In this document: one piece after another, positions 13,750 to 26,900 of the stretch
Layout: each line of letters begins with the position of its first letter
Numbering within the stretch: position 1 is the stretch's first letter
DNA from: Pelodera strongyloides
Taxonomy: Eukaryota > Nematoda > Chromadorea > Rhabditida > Rhabditidae
NCBI GenBank assembly: GCA_036852015.1
Contig: JAANDG010000205.1
Location: 124,001-188,000 of the forward strand
Reading direction: 5' to 3'
Length of the DNA stretch: 64,000 nt
Notes under the pieces: model-generated
Databases searched by the model: none
Seen by the model: only the letters and a program-made list of their open reading frames with translations
Told to the model about the DNA's origin: nothing
Made by a program: the position numbers and the translations under genes

Positions 13750-14360
13750 GTGAACTTTTATCGGTAGCGTTTCAAACTCGATTTTTTACCGAGCTATCAA
13801 TATTTTTTACATATGACTATAAATTTGCTTATGAAGGAAAAATTAGGAAAGTAAACTTTTTTAACAAGATTTGTACATAAACTAGCCTACAGGTAGAGTT
13901 TTTCTTGTGTATCTAGAGCACCCTGGATGGAGTGTAAAGAATGAAATAGTATTGAAAATACCAGATTTACAACACAGTTCAATTTCAATATAAACTTGGG
14001 TTTACTTTCGACGAGGGCGGGGGTGCAAAGTTCGCCGAACGTAAAGATTTTGAATGGCATTGCGATAAGAAAATCAGATTTTAATAATGCATAAAAGCAT
14101 CAGATGTGAAGTTGTTGGTGCTTCAGCCAGGACTAAGGAATGCAAAAAGATAAGCAAATTCTTTGCTTAACTCGCTCAGTATAACAATACCAAAACAAGT
14201 ACATTTTTTGGGAACTCAGCAATAAAAGAAAGAATGCGGATAGATTTACGTGACAGTTTTTCGATTCACATACTGTCGATTTCCTTCGAATAAAAGGTAA
14301 AGTAAGACACTAACATAAAAAAAATTATACGATTTAGTGAAAGTAGGAGTAAATTTCAAG

Positions 14361-14485
14361 TTAGATATGAATTAGTGAAGTCTATTTCAAGCAGGTTCAG
14401 CTCAGTCCAGATGTGTTACCTTGCAGCCCGCACCCTGCCTATCTCATCTCTCAACCCGCAATATATTACTTGATTGCCTAACATG
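14361..14485 (+). repeat. Dispersed repeat, copy 2 of 2
   Basis: See the copy at 13148-13258; slightly longer in the middle. Confidence 0.75.
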
Positions 14486-15503
14486 AAAAGGACAAATAAC
14501 AAGAATGTGAATTCCTAAGACAAGGTCCAATAAAACCCCAATGTATTAGAATTTGAAGCAAAAGCTCATTGACAATTTGTTTATGTTTCGGGAGGGACGT
14601 TTCCGTAGTGTCCCACCAGTATCTGCTACTCGCATCAGCTAGTTTAGTATGCAGTAGGATGCAGTAGGATGCAGTAGCTCCGCCCCTGTGTTCTAGTGAA
14701 TGAACCCTTAGATTAAAGGAAGTTTTTTTTAAAGTAAACAGCAAGGAGGAAATGCAAAACTTGTGCCAGATAATAAAAACAGACATGCTCGTTCGTATGC
14801 GTAGAGGTTGCCGGTTTTAAAGGGACAGGCGCATCAAAGTAAGCCTATATTTACGATTTGTTCATAATTAATATAAGGCATTTTTATTACAATATACAAA
14901 CCAAATTTCACCTACATTTACCCTGGGGAACTTTTTGTAATGAGCTCATAGTAGATGTATACCGTAAAACTGTAGATTTCAAAGCTGTGTATGCAAATTT
15001 TTATCGCATTCTAATTTCACGATAAAATCCTGGTAAAGATCCAGGTAAAGGATAAGTAAATAATAAAAGTGGACATAAATACGCTTTAATATATTTGCAA
15101 TTATTATGTTAAAGCGGACCGGAGAGGATATGCAATTCTAACACTTGTAATCGGGAAAATAAATTCATTATTGCAAGGTTGCACATTTCTGAAGAACACA
15201 AGCACGAAGTATTAGAGCACATTACCCGTGACATATCGGAATTTCGAATTCGTTGAATCGTTTCCGTGACCCAAACAAGGAGTAGTAGGGGCTTATCTTT
15301 TGCAGTAATGTTTATTGACAGAAAAAGGCGGCGTAACTGAGTGACAGGCTACTTTGTATAGAAAAACGGGTAACAACACCACTGATTAGAGAGCTTAATT
15401 AGGCGAGCGAGAATCTGTATTATGTACAACAGCTTTAGGTGTGGAAACAGAGGCAGAAATACAGAGAAAGGGAGAAACAAAAGAATGAGTTAGAGATAGA
15501 GAT

Positions 15504-15536
<33 letters not shown>

Positions 15537-15854
15537 TAAAGATGATAGATAGGCCAGATAGAGACCACACATAGTACAGCCTGTAGCGTGAATGTTACAA
15601 ATGAAAAAAGTGTACTGTGACAATTTCGCTGGCAATTACACCATGTGTCATAATGGTAGAAGCGAGAATAAGAGCGAGAATCTATGCCGCTTGCATTTTG
15701 CAAGCCGTCAACTTGCCGCATCGGGACTTTGCGCGCCGTCGTCACGCGGCTTGCACGCCAACTTTCCTCAGCGATTAACTTCGAAGAAACTTCGACTCTA
15801 GAGTGCAAGTTTCTCTTCCCATACATAAGCCTTACTTGCACCGGAACTTTCCGT

Positions 15855-15953
15855 GCGCAAGTAACTTCCGTGCGCTCTGAAATGTTGGTGAGAACGCAAG
15901 TAGCGCGGACTTACTTGCGCACGGAAGTTACTTGCGGTCTGAAATGTTGGTGG
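15855..15953. repeat. Inverted repeat with GCGCAAGTAACTTCCGTGCG arms
   Basis: The two arms flank a GAACGCAAGTAGCGCGG centre; a direct repeat TCTGAAATGTTGGTG follows each arm. Confidence 0.8.
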
Positions 15954-18326
15954 AACCGGCCTCTGGTTGGATCTACATCTACAGCTTGAAGCCTTCGCTC
16001 GGAATTTTGTTGCAGTTTCATAAATAGAATCAAAGGACCAACTCGAACAAATCTAATGAATTATATTGAAAAAAAGATCAGGAAAGAAATTCTCCCTTCT
16101 TATATTTTGTGAGTCACTAAGAAGAGAAAAAGCTTCACATTTTGAATACAAATGAGCGTATTTATTGAATATAAATTATTATCCCATATGGTTTATTTTT
16201 TATTTTTGTTCGTCTAATATATGTGGCTGGGAATTTATAGCTGCTTCAAGACAGGAAGAAGAAACGTCGTTTAGAAAAATTAATCAAAATTACAAAGTGT
16301 AAGTTATGCCTTTCATTAAATCATATATGTACATGCCAAGATTCTCATTTTTTTTTTAATTTTAAAGGGAGTGAGTGTCTGGTACCAGTAAAATTCCGAA
16401 CACCCGGAAAAGATAGATAGAGAGAGAGGAGAGAGAGAGAGAGATGAAGAGACAAGGAGTAGGAAAAAGAGAGAAAGAGAAAAGTTTCAGACAGTAAAAG
16501 TCATTTTCAATACTATCAATGAACACAGGTGGCCAAGGCAAGCTCATGGGATTAAATCATTAAATGAACCCAAAAAACCGTAGGAGCCACAATTTGAATG
16601 GATAATTTACAGGAAAAAAACAGCAGCTGGATCTGGTATTTCGTCGAGAAAACGAAAGTTATTAGGCATTGATTTGTACAATTTGTACTTATGGAAGTTC
16701 AGAAAAAAAGTTGAAATATAATGTAAATCTGTAGATACTGAAATCTGAACTGTACACAAATGAAGTAAATATGTTAGGAGAAATGAATGTGACTATTAAC
16801 TAGAATACATTCAGTGTATGTAGTGCGGTACATACACTCCGCATCTGTTACATAATCTTTCTAGTGGATTGAATAAGTTAAAAAAAGCTAGCATAAAGCC
16901 CTAAGCCATCCTACTCTGTATAATAACATACTTATTAGTGCAAAAATAGAAACAGTAATTTTGTTTATTATTTTGATCCAAGTTACAGTTAAGTTTTAAA
17001 ACCCAAAAACAATATTGGCACTGTAGCCGATAGTCAACAATGGAAATATAAAGGAAATGGAGGAACACTTTTGGTAATGGTTCCCTTTTTTTCGTGTTCA
17101 AACCCATTTGAAGACCACTTGGTGACCTCGTTACCAAGTTTTCTTGAAAGCCGTTCTCAACTGGTCTTTACGTTGCACATGTGGCAACGCGCAAACACGT
17201 ATATATTATAATACATAACATGGACAAAGTGCATAAGATGTTGTAAGATATTGAAACTATAATAAAATATATAAAAATATAAAATATAAGAAAAAATCGG
17301 CATTCTCCATGCTCACAATCTATCGTTTATCCCCGGCTCGCCTAGATCCAGATATAGAGCTATTTGACATACATATCACACATATCCCCACACACATCTA
17401 GAGATATCATCAATCATGGAAAATAATCACCCGTACCTATTTTAGATACATTCATGCAACATTAGGGGCTCAGACCCATGAAGAAACGAATTTTTTGAAT
17501 TTTTGAATATTTATTATGCTCATTAAAAGAGCGCAACGCCGTGAGAGACGATGAAAAAGATCAAATAGCTTTCAAATAATTTCCACCTACATCATATAAA
17601 CGTATGTCCACAAGAGTTAACAAAGAAAACCCGTATGATTACAAATCAAACAATTTGGTTCCACACAAACAGCCAGTCCGGTGTATTTTAACTTAGTTTA
17701 GTATTTTGTTGAATCTCTACCAAATGAAAGACCTCAAGAGAAAGATCAATGTTTTCTTAGATTTTTACCCTTGCCGAGCACTTTCTACTTTACTTTAGTG
17801 ATAAACCTCAATAAAAATATTGTATATATTATGTTCATTATTGTACAAAGCAACTACTTTAAAAGTTCTTTCATTTGCCACACAAGAAAATGTTAGAAAA
17901 AAGAAACATATAATTGTTTCCTTTGCTCATTCATATAAAGTCATCGCGCGGCTCTATTAGTCTGTGAAAAGTGATTGAAAGCCGCGCGCGGCTCTAGCTT
18001 CGCGCGCAGAGGTGGTGCCGTCGCGTATACGTAAGAGTTCGTTGTTTCTTTCTCGAATAATAGGTTATAACTTTATTGAGTTGGAACGCACACCTTTAAC
18101 CAGGTTATACTACATAGTATCTAAAGGAAACAATGGGGAAGTAAGATAACCGTATCATAAATCCCAAATGCAACTTAATAAGCACTGTAAATATTTGTGT
18201 TGATTGAGACATAAAGGAGACTAATAATGTCTGATTTTTTTTCTCGGGAAATCCTATTTCCAGTTTGAAACCCACCCGAAACAAAGACGGGAACAAGTGA
18301 AAATTGAAAAAGGTCTGGATTTTTTT

Positions 18327-18367
<41 letters not shown>

Positions 18368-18405
18368 AAAGACGAAACTCGGGTGGTGCGCCGCGAGAGT
18401 CTGGC

Positions 18406-18579
18406 TTCAAAGCGAAATACCGGGCGGTTTTTGAAACACGTCGAGTAGGCCAGCATCCTTATGCAGCGTATTCAAATGAACATAAATAAAAATAAAAAAT
18501 CGAGCTAAATTCGAGCAAATTAGCATAAATATGTAAGGATTCAGTTGCGTTTCAAAAACCGGCCCGTATTTCGCTTTAA
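18406..18579. mobile_element. Family B element, copy 5
   Basis: The left TTAA has changed to TTCA; the right end is intact. It lies just after a CT microsatellite. Confidence 0.88.
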
Positions 18580-18720
18580 TACTGGAAGAATTTTTTGCTC
18601 ATTAATGCACAAGTAGCAGGTAAAATAGTGGGCGGCAACTTCGCCAGTGTCTATAAGCTCGGTGAGATACGCAAGAGTTTCAGGTTGAAATCGCATGGAT
18701 CACACAAAAATGAAATACTT

Positions 18721-18788
18721 CAAAGCAAGTACGATGCCCGATTAGTCTAAGCCTTAGCTTAGACTGATCGGACATCGTACTTGCTTTG
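18721..18788. repeat. Perfect-looking hairpin, 68 bp
   Basis: Arms CAAAGCAAGTACGATG... and mirror, loop CTTA, three mismatches. No similar copy seen in the window. Confidence 0.85.
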
Positions 18789-20679
18789 ACATCGTACCGA
18801 CGTAGCCTTTAGTGACGTATACGGTGCCCCTCCCATTACTTTCCCCACCGAAACTGACACACACCTATTCACTTGTTGTTATGGGCGTCCTTGTGGTGCT
18901 AATTTATGACCGCTCCTTTGCCAGCGCTTCGCACTTTTGTCGGCACCTTTTCAGCACCTTACCGGCAATTTGCCGGACCGAGTTCCAATTAAGAGGTACT
19001 CTAGCCAGCGTTTTAGTTCATTGGTGATTATGTAAATGATCAGCATCACACCAGCTTTTCGTGCGCTTGAACCTTTGGATAGAAGCAGCCTCACATAGTT
19101 AAAAGACTCAAAATGGGTGTTTTTCCCAGGGGATATGGCTGGGTACAATGATGAAAATCATTGGGAGTAAAAAGTGATAAGTTCAAACACTAGCCAAAAG
19201 AGAGTGCATGCTTGGAAGGGAAACCTTGAAAACAGTCTCTCAACCTTTTCATATGTAGTCACTATCGATATAGAGGCTAGAGGTTTAATAGTGGTATGTT
19301 CTACGGGCAGACAAATCGACGCTGAGGTAAAATTGGTCTCCTAAAGGATAAAAATTCAATCATATAAACTTTGCTTTATTTTAGCATTTCGAGCGTAACG
19401 TGCTTCGCAACAAACAAACAAACAGACAAACCAGTGGCAAGATATTTTCAAAAAAGACATCGTCCATAATATAGTGCTGTCAACCGGTCAACCTCACCTT
19501 TTTTGTGTGTTTGTCTCCTTTTAGCGATTAAATCTAAATCGTTCACATAAATTTCCACCCTACAAGGTCACCTTTCGAGAGTTTCTCAGGTGGCGATAAA
19601 TAAATGAATGAGGTTTAATGCAAAAAATGAAATCGACAGGACTTCCACTGTTTAATAACTGTTTAATACATGACTTGATGTTTAATAAATGACTTGATAA
19701 GAAAAGAGCATAGTTAACAAGATGAAGAAATTACTGTAACTTATTTGTAACATTTACCTGAATGAGTTTTAAATTTGTTAGTAAGTGTCAAAATTAATGG
19801 ATTATGGGATGTATAAATAATAGAGGCTACTAAAATTAAAAGGCGGTAGTTGGACCACTACTCTAAAAAACGCAGGCAAAGTAAACCAACAATGCAAATA
19901 ATTTGAGACCTAAGAGAGGGCACACTAAGATATTGAAAAATACGATTATGACGGTAAGCGATTAAATAGCAAAGGTACTTAATCTTTAAAAAGAAGTTTT
20001 CGGAGTCGGAAACTTATAGTGATGTGATCAAAGCAGAACTGTCGAGTTCTAGCCGAGCCCCCGCCTGGGAACTGGATATAATATACATAAGTACAGCTAT
20101 AAGACGAGGTACTTAACTAGATTAGACTGGTTAGGCTGGTTCATTCAATAATTCAGGCATGCTCCTGAACTATGTGGTGTATGCAAATCAGCTCTCAGGT
20201 TTGGTGATCACTAAAGGCGCAATATTAAAGGGGGTATGGCACGTGGTTGAGAACCTTACTGTATGTATTTTCATGCATTCCACGCAAAATGTATTCCATT
20301 TTGTGCCCTCCCACACAAAATGTCAGAAAAGTTCAGTCATACTCACGTACCGTGTTATATGCAAATCTGCTACCTAGGATGTTGATTAGGGAAGATGGAA
20401 ATTAATATTCGTGAACTATTATTTTTCCCAATACTATACACTATATAAGTAAGCTTCTGAAAAAGCGTTAGCTTCCCCTTGCTGGGACTACTTGACTCTA
20501 TGACTCGTCGATGTGTGATTTATGTATGAAAAGTTTGAGGGAGACGGAGGTTAGGCCAAATTTAGTTTGTACTTGTTGTTGAATAGTATATCGTGTAAGT
20601 TCTTTTGAAAACGAACACGAAATGGTTTTGAACCACACTGTCCGAACCACACAGTGATGAAACTAACAATAAGATGTGG

Positions 20680-21097
20680 CGCGGTGCGGCGACAGGATGG
20701 CGAAAGCGTGGCGAAGATGGGGCCAGACGCGCGGCGACATGATGGCGAAAGCGTGGCGAAGATAGGGCCATACGCGCGGCGACAGGATGGCGAAAGCGTG
20801 GCGAAGATGGGGCCAGACGCGCGGCGACAAGATGGCGAAAGCGTGGCGAAGATGGCGAAGATGGGGCCAGACGCGCGGCGACAGGATGGCGAAAGTGTGG
20901 CGAAGATGGGGCCAGACGCGCGGCGACATTATGGCGAAAGCGTGGCGAAGATAGGGCCATACGCGCGGCGACAGGATGGCGAAAGCGTGGCGAAGATGGG
21001 GCTAGACGCGCGGCGACAAGATGGCGAAAGCGTGGCGAAAGCGTGGCGAAGATGGGGCCAGACGCGCGGCGACAGGATGGCGAAAGTGTGGCGAGGT
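20680..21097 (+). repeat. 45-bp GC-rich minisatellite
   Basis: About nine units of a 45-bp sequence (GCGCGGCGACAGGATGGCG plus GAAGATGGGGCCAGAC), with small internal duplications. Because 45 is a multiple of three and the units lack stops, long frames are open on both strands (150 codons on +, 132 and 88 on -). They give simple peptide repeats and are not called as genes. Confidence 0.9.
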
Positions 21098-22549
21098 TTC
21101 ATGTGATACAAGCCAACTGTCCATGACAAGTATGTTAAAAGATGAAGGTAAGGTAAACCAAGGAGATTCTTGTTGGGATCGGGTTCCCTTGTGAAGGACT
21201 GAGTTCCTGCTAGCCTTAACCTTTGCTGGCTCCAAGTTTCTTGACCATTTTCCAGGGCATTTTTTAGAAAAGGGAATGTGATTCCCCCATTTTGGAGGCC
21301 TTGTTCGGGGGTCACACCTCAGTGGACAACACACACAAATAACAAGGGAATTGCAAGTCACAACCATTTTAAAGGGAACAAACCTTGAGAATGTAAACAC
21401 GTAGGTGAACACACACTCTAGGGCAATACGTAAACGCCAAGTAGTCAAAGTTTCCAAAGCGGCCTGACACGTGGTTTTGAACGGCAGCTCGATTATGTTG
21501 TGCCCATCCGGCACACATGGGTACATAACAAATGGAGATAAAGTTATCCAAAGTAAGCTTCACAGTGTCAGGTTTTAATGATAGCCACTGTTATGTAGTT
21601 ACCAGCACGGTATGTAGTTTCCACAAAAGCAAACCTATCAACAGTAACTTTCAGCATCTAACTGGGTGTACTCAAATAGATGAGACTTGAGGAATACATG
21701 ATATATGTAATGTCAGGGGCCGAAATGTATATTTCAAGATTTCAAGCTCAAATTGTGACAAACGAAAAAAGTAAAGGTTTCCCTAATCAGCAGATTTAAC
21801 TCTACGTGGGTCGTCGCCTGCGATCCAAGCATACTAAATCCAAAGCATGCCAGAAAACCCGAATTCACGTTTTCATTTTCTCTCGAAAAACGCAAAATTA
21901 GGGTGATCAGTGTTCAGCTCGGCGTGGGGTCTTTTAAGAACCATCCATTCAATTTGAATAACAATAGTTTCTTCTCTACTATCTACTACTCCATGCAAAG
22001 AGTCGGCAATATCTTGTAAAGTATGCATGACATAATTTGAACATTTACTGGTTTATGTCAAAATGCGGTCGTGAATACTCTACAGGCTTCAGGCATACAC
22101 ACATATGACTCCCAACATATCCCAATCTTTTTGCTTTCTAATTGTAATTTAGAATTATTTGTTGGTTACTTTATTTATTATTATTATTTATTAAATAACA
22201 CCACAGGGCCACAGAAGGGACTGCACCACAATGAAATGATGAAGAAACCTTACAAGCAAGCGAACACCTGGTTTCTGAGCATTATTGTAAGAAGGCACAT
22301 CATAGTCTAACAAAGTAAAGCAGCACCATATATATAAAGTCCATTAAAACTTATATATGCCATTAAAAACTGGAAACCAGCAATTAAATAATGGTCCTAA
22401 AACCTCAGTCTTACTCAAGCGAAATAATCGGTGTAAGAAAGTAGATCAAAGGAAAAAAGCATAAAAGGTCTTGGTTGAAAAATTGCATTTCTCTATAAGA
22501 ACTAGAGAAAATTGCTCTGCAACCAAATCGCGTCTCTCTCTAACTCTCC

Positions 22550-22581
<32 letters not shown>

Positions 22582-22775
22582 ACCTCTCTCTCTCCACACC
22601 TATTATAGAAAATGATTTATTTATCCGGACCCCTTTTGACGGAAAATACACAAACGTAATAAATTGCGGAAAGTTTCAGAGACCTGTTTCGTTTTACAAT
22701 AAATTCACAAACCAATAAGAAAACGTAGACAAGGTTGGTCGAGAAAATACTTTTTTTTTTGCACGTGAAGGTATT

Positions 22776-22942
22776 TTAAAGCGAAATACCAGCCGGTTAT
22801 TGAAACGCATCTCAAGTACTTGCATTCCTATGCATTTACGGAACGCGGGGTCTAATTGGGGTCCAGTTTTTTTTCTAATTTTTGCTCATTTGCATGTGCT
22901 GCATAGGAATGTACAGAATACGTTTCAAAAAGCGGCCGGTAT
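22776..22942. mobile_element. Family B element, copy 6 (B' subtype, right end lost)
   Basis: The left TTAA is intact; the right end stops at GCGGCCGGTATT without the terminal TTCGCTTTAA. Confidence 0.85.
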
Positions 22943-23904
22943 TGTACCATCCGCAAATGCTATAACACTGGCCATTACCCATCAACTTACCCATCCCAAA
23001 ATGCTGTGTTACAGGTGTTGCGACTGAAATTGGACACAATTGGCTCACGCGTGGCGCTCTTCCACGCTGCGCGGCGATCGCGCGGAATCTCACCAGTATA
23101 TAAATGAACAAAGTTTGGCTTTACCATGGTTCGGCATCTGTGGGTCTACTTTATATTCTTTTTCTTCTTTGTTGCATTGGTTACGTTTTGCGCAGCTATG
23201 ATTCAGTATTCTATACTCTTCATTTGTATGTAATATTCAAAACATTCAAATATGTATGTGAGATAGGATAGCAGTGAAATCTTTATTTACAACATGACAA
23301 AAATAAAGGGATATGTACACAGTAAAATTAACAATGCATAAATAATGCAAAAAAATAAGACATAATAAATTAAAAACAGAAAAATTATGATACAGGCGTC
23401 GGAGAATTACAATTTGACAAAGTCCACCATGAAAAAAGGCAGTGTGGCAATGCCAATGATTTAGCATTGAAATATTAAAGATGTTAGTGTATAACTCACT
23501 TGAAAACCGCTATAGGAGTGAGAGAAATTGGCTATAGCTAGATAGATACGGTACAACATTGTTATTAAGAGACATTACGAATACTCTCAGCTCATGGCAT
23601 AGCAACTAACAATTCAATTTTAAAGCGAAATGAAACATGGTTTGTGAACGTCTAGCACGATAATTTAACACAAGACATATGTCGTCAACCACTACACAAA
23701 CTTTCCTTTGTCATAGTTTGTACTCACGGTTTCACTTCACAGTTCTATTCACATGTATTATATGCAAATCATGTTCCATTGTGTGCTGTATATTCACAGT
23801 AGGACGCACGAATTTTCGTAGTGCACGGATTCTTCACAGCCATATTAACACTCTTCCATAACCGTTTAAATTTTAAATTCTCAGTTGGTCTTTAAAATTA
23901 TAAA

Positions 23905-26900
23905 TTATAATAGTAAAAGAGCTGGAAGCAGTATTAAAGACAATATTCCCAAGGGCCTTTCGGACCCTTTTTTAGTATCTGAAGTTGTTGGTAGAACATT
24001 AACCTCTCTGCCTTCCATACACGAAAAATATCGTGCAAAATCCGCATGTCGAAGCGAGCAGAGCTGGGCGAGCCTGAAATTCGTATATATTTTTTGTAGA
24101 AATTCATTTTTCAAAAACTTTGTAAAGACATAATACAGCGATACGAACCAAAACAAAGGGCCAGATACAAGACGATTTTCGTAGAAACACTATAATGTGG
24201 TTTGCAAGTATCCCAAAAATTCGGTGTGATTCTGTCAATACTACCGTATTTCTGCACGAAACCTGCATATATCATATGGAAAAATAAAAAAATATTCTCG
24301 TGTAGTTCCAAGATATGGTAAATTTTCAGTATACTTGCAAACCCCATAAGAGTCACATTTGAACAAGCTCGTCTCTAACTAGATTCTTTTATCTAGTTGG
24401 TGAAACGTACATCACATGCAGTGTTTTGTTGTAAACCGAGAAAGTTGTCTTACCTAGAAGAAGTTTTGTCGATCGCATGTACAAAAGATATGAGATAAAA
24501 AGCGGTTCATTCGGTCAATGAACCTTTTTATCTCATATCTTTTACTGCTGTATTATTTTCAAAATTCTATCTATAAAAAATAAAAGTAAAAAAAAAAATA
24601 AACTAATGTCCCACCTAAAATCCCCTGTCGGCATATCGGGTTTCCACCCAACCGAGTTCACATTTATATACTTTTGGAAAAGTTTCTCGTCGTTAGAGAA
24701 CTTTTGCACTAGCAAGTCCACATCATTTGGTGAAAGGGAGGACAGACCGAACAGCTGAATAATTTTATAATATTAATTTGCATAATCATACAAATGGCTT
24801 GCATGCGACAACGCTACGGTGTGGCGTTTTCCAAAGTGAAGATCAATGTACAGTACCTCATATCAACTGTTTCCGCAGAAACGGTGCACCGGACCGGGGT
24901 CCGGTGTCGAAAGAGATCAATACAGTATTGTATATCATAAACCCTACATCTTTCATTGAGTATTCCTTGGTAACGTCCACTTTTCCGTCTTTGTTCAAGT
25001 CTCGCAGGTCGACCCAGTAGGTTCTGAATGTGGAATACCGATTAGGCACGCTTCTGCGCTGCGAACATTCAGGCTTGCGAGGCTTGTACTAATGAGCCTT
25101 TGCTAGCGCGATAGAGCTAACATATTTGGGTTTCATCCGACCCTCTTTTTTTCGCTTTCCTCCTCAAATTTTTTTAATCTAATTAGGATAATCACTATAA
25201 AAAGGGGAGAAAGTGGAATTTCATGAAACTCACGTAAAGTCTTTGATTTCTCCCGTGCTGTCTTCAACGTCGAAAAGTCTGAAGGAGGGGTTGTTTGACC
25301 CGGCACCGGGCAGGTCGGAGAACCAGGGAGTCACTGCCGGGGACATCCAAGCCACATTGACTGCATCACCCTCGTCATTCTGCAATCAATCAATAAATAG
25401 GATTTATTGATTTGGTAGAACCGAATCAATTTAAAAGATTGACATTTTGGTCGACTACCGAGCTGCAACTTTTAGTTCCATACGATTATTCCAAGTTCGA
25501 ATCAGATTCGTGTATATAAAAACGATACAAAACACTTGTAACTGTATTTTTTAGCATAATATATCATATCTGAAAAAATCTGTAGTCTTGGTCGTTGTGT
25601 AGTCTTGCTACAGTTCTGTGCCTGGCCCAGTGCCAGTTCTATCTCAAATCAGTGATTTCCCATAGGAATTTGTCAATTTTCACCGATTAACAGCCTAAGC
25701 GCTTAAGAACTTAAACCGGATTAGCTTAGCATTAATAAGATGGAAAGAGAAAGTACATTGAAAAATAATGAAATTCTTGATAACAGATCAGTGTTACAGA
25801 ACAAAAACAGGCACAATTACGTTGACTCAAAAAAAGGAATGCCAGAAAGTCGTGGTGAAATGCGAGAAGGAAAAATAGGATTATGGGAAACGGAGATTAT
25901 AAAAGATGAAGAAACCCCTGCGGGTATGAGTTGCTGACGCACATAGGCTCAGTTGGCGCACCAGTGGCGAACAATCTGCGCATCATAAGGGACCTTGTTG
26001 CGAGGTCTTCCGTTATCCTTGAGTGCGGCGACGACGCGGGGGTTCATCAGAGCAATCAGAGGCGGTATTTACCAACACGCAGGGAACCCTCCCTGGCCTC
26101 CTCAGGGAGTTAAAGAGTGCGTAGAGAGGGCGAGAGCAGAAGAGATTCAGAGCATTCGTGAGCCTACCGCAGGATCTCTATGTGTTGGTTACGGCCTCAG
26201 TTCCCATTAAACGATTAAACAGCTCACCCTGACAATGTGGAACGTGTCGGTATGATGATGACCAAATATCATCCACTTAATATTCTTCGAATATCGATTG
26301 ATTATCGATAGGAATCGATCATTGTACTCTGGACGGAACCATGTGATGTTCGGAGTTCGTTCAAAAGCTGAATAAAATAAAATAGTAGTTCGCACGGTGC
26401 TGTACCTACTTTGAGAAATTTGCAATGTATGTAAATTTGGTGCCGGAAGCTTCGGACGGGCACCAAAAATTAACATAGGATACATAGGAAATGTGTATCA
26501 TATGCAAATTTCCCAAAGTAGGTGCAATACTGCTTTAAAGTGATTTGACACGTGGTTTTCAAAGGGCTGCTGGACAGCTACATTCCTTGCAAATTTTGTT
26601 CCATTCTAGCACACATTTCAGAAACGACTTACATTTTGACACTCCTGACAGCTACAGAGTTTCCTTGAAGAGTATAAAACCTGTTTATAGCAAGTGTACG
26701 GTACACCACTAATTACATAAACTATAATGTACTACTCACCTCCAGGCCCAATATGTGCCACAACGTGGACAATACTCGAACAGTCTTGTGCCTGCACTCT
26801 CTGCTTTCCACTCGCTCTCTCACATCCCTCTGCCTTCTGAAGTTCGCCCTCAAAATAGGCGAATTGACCAGCTGGATCCACTTTGTCGGTGAAGTTGTCG

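Larger units (their letters stand above)
10523..23904. other. 13-kb gene-poor, repeat-rich intergenic stretch
   Basis: Both strands were read for exons. Only shadows of repeats and short open frames appear. Contents: family-B elements at 13561-13749, 18406-18579 and 22776-22942; a related pair of dispersed repeats at 13148-13258 and 14361-14485; GA or CT runs near 12380-12475, 15502-15536, 16415-16453, 18331-18366 and 22533-22594; inverted repeats at 15855-15953 and 18721-18788; and the 45-bp minisatellite at 20680-21097. An 85-codon open frame at 12552-12809 (+) has no recognisable features and is not called. Confidence 0.5.

Noticed and set aside
18721..18788. miRNA precursor
   Set aside because: The stem is a long near-perfect palindrome with a four-base loop, closer to a MITE remnant; no mature-arm evidence can be judged from sequence.
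21002..21526. 174-codon open frame on the minus strand
   Set aside because: Its C-terminal part is the 45-bp minisatellite and the rest has no splice, composition or motif support.
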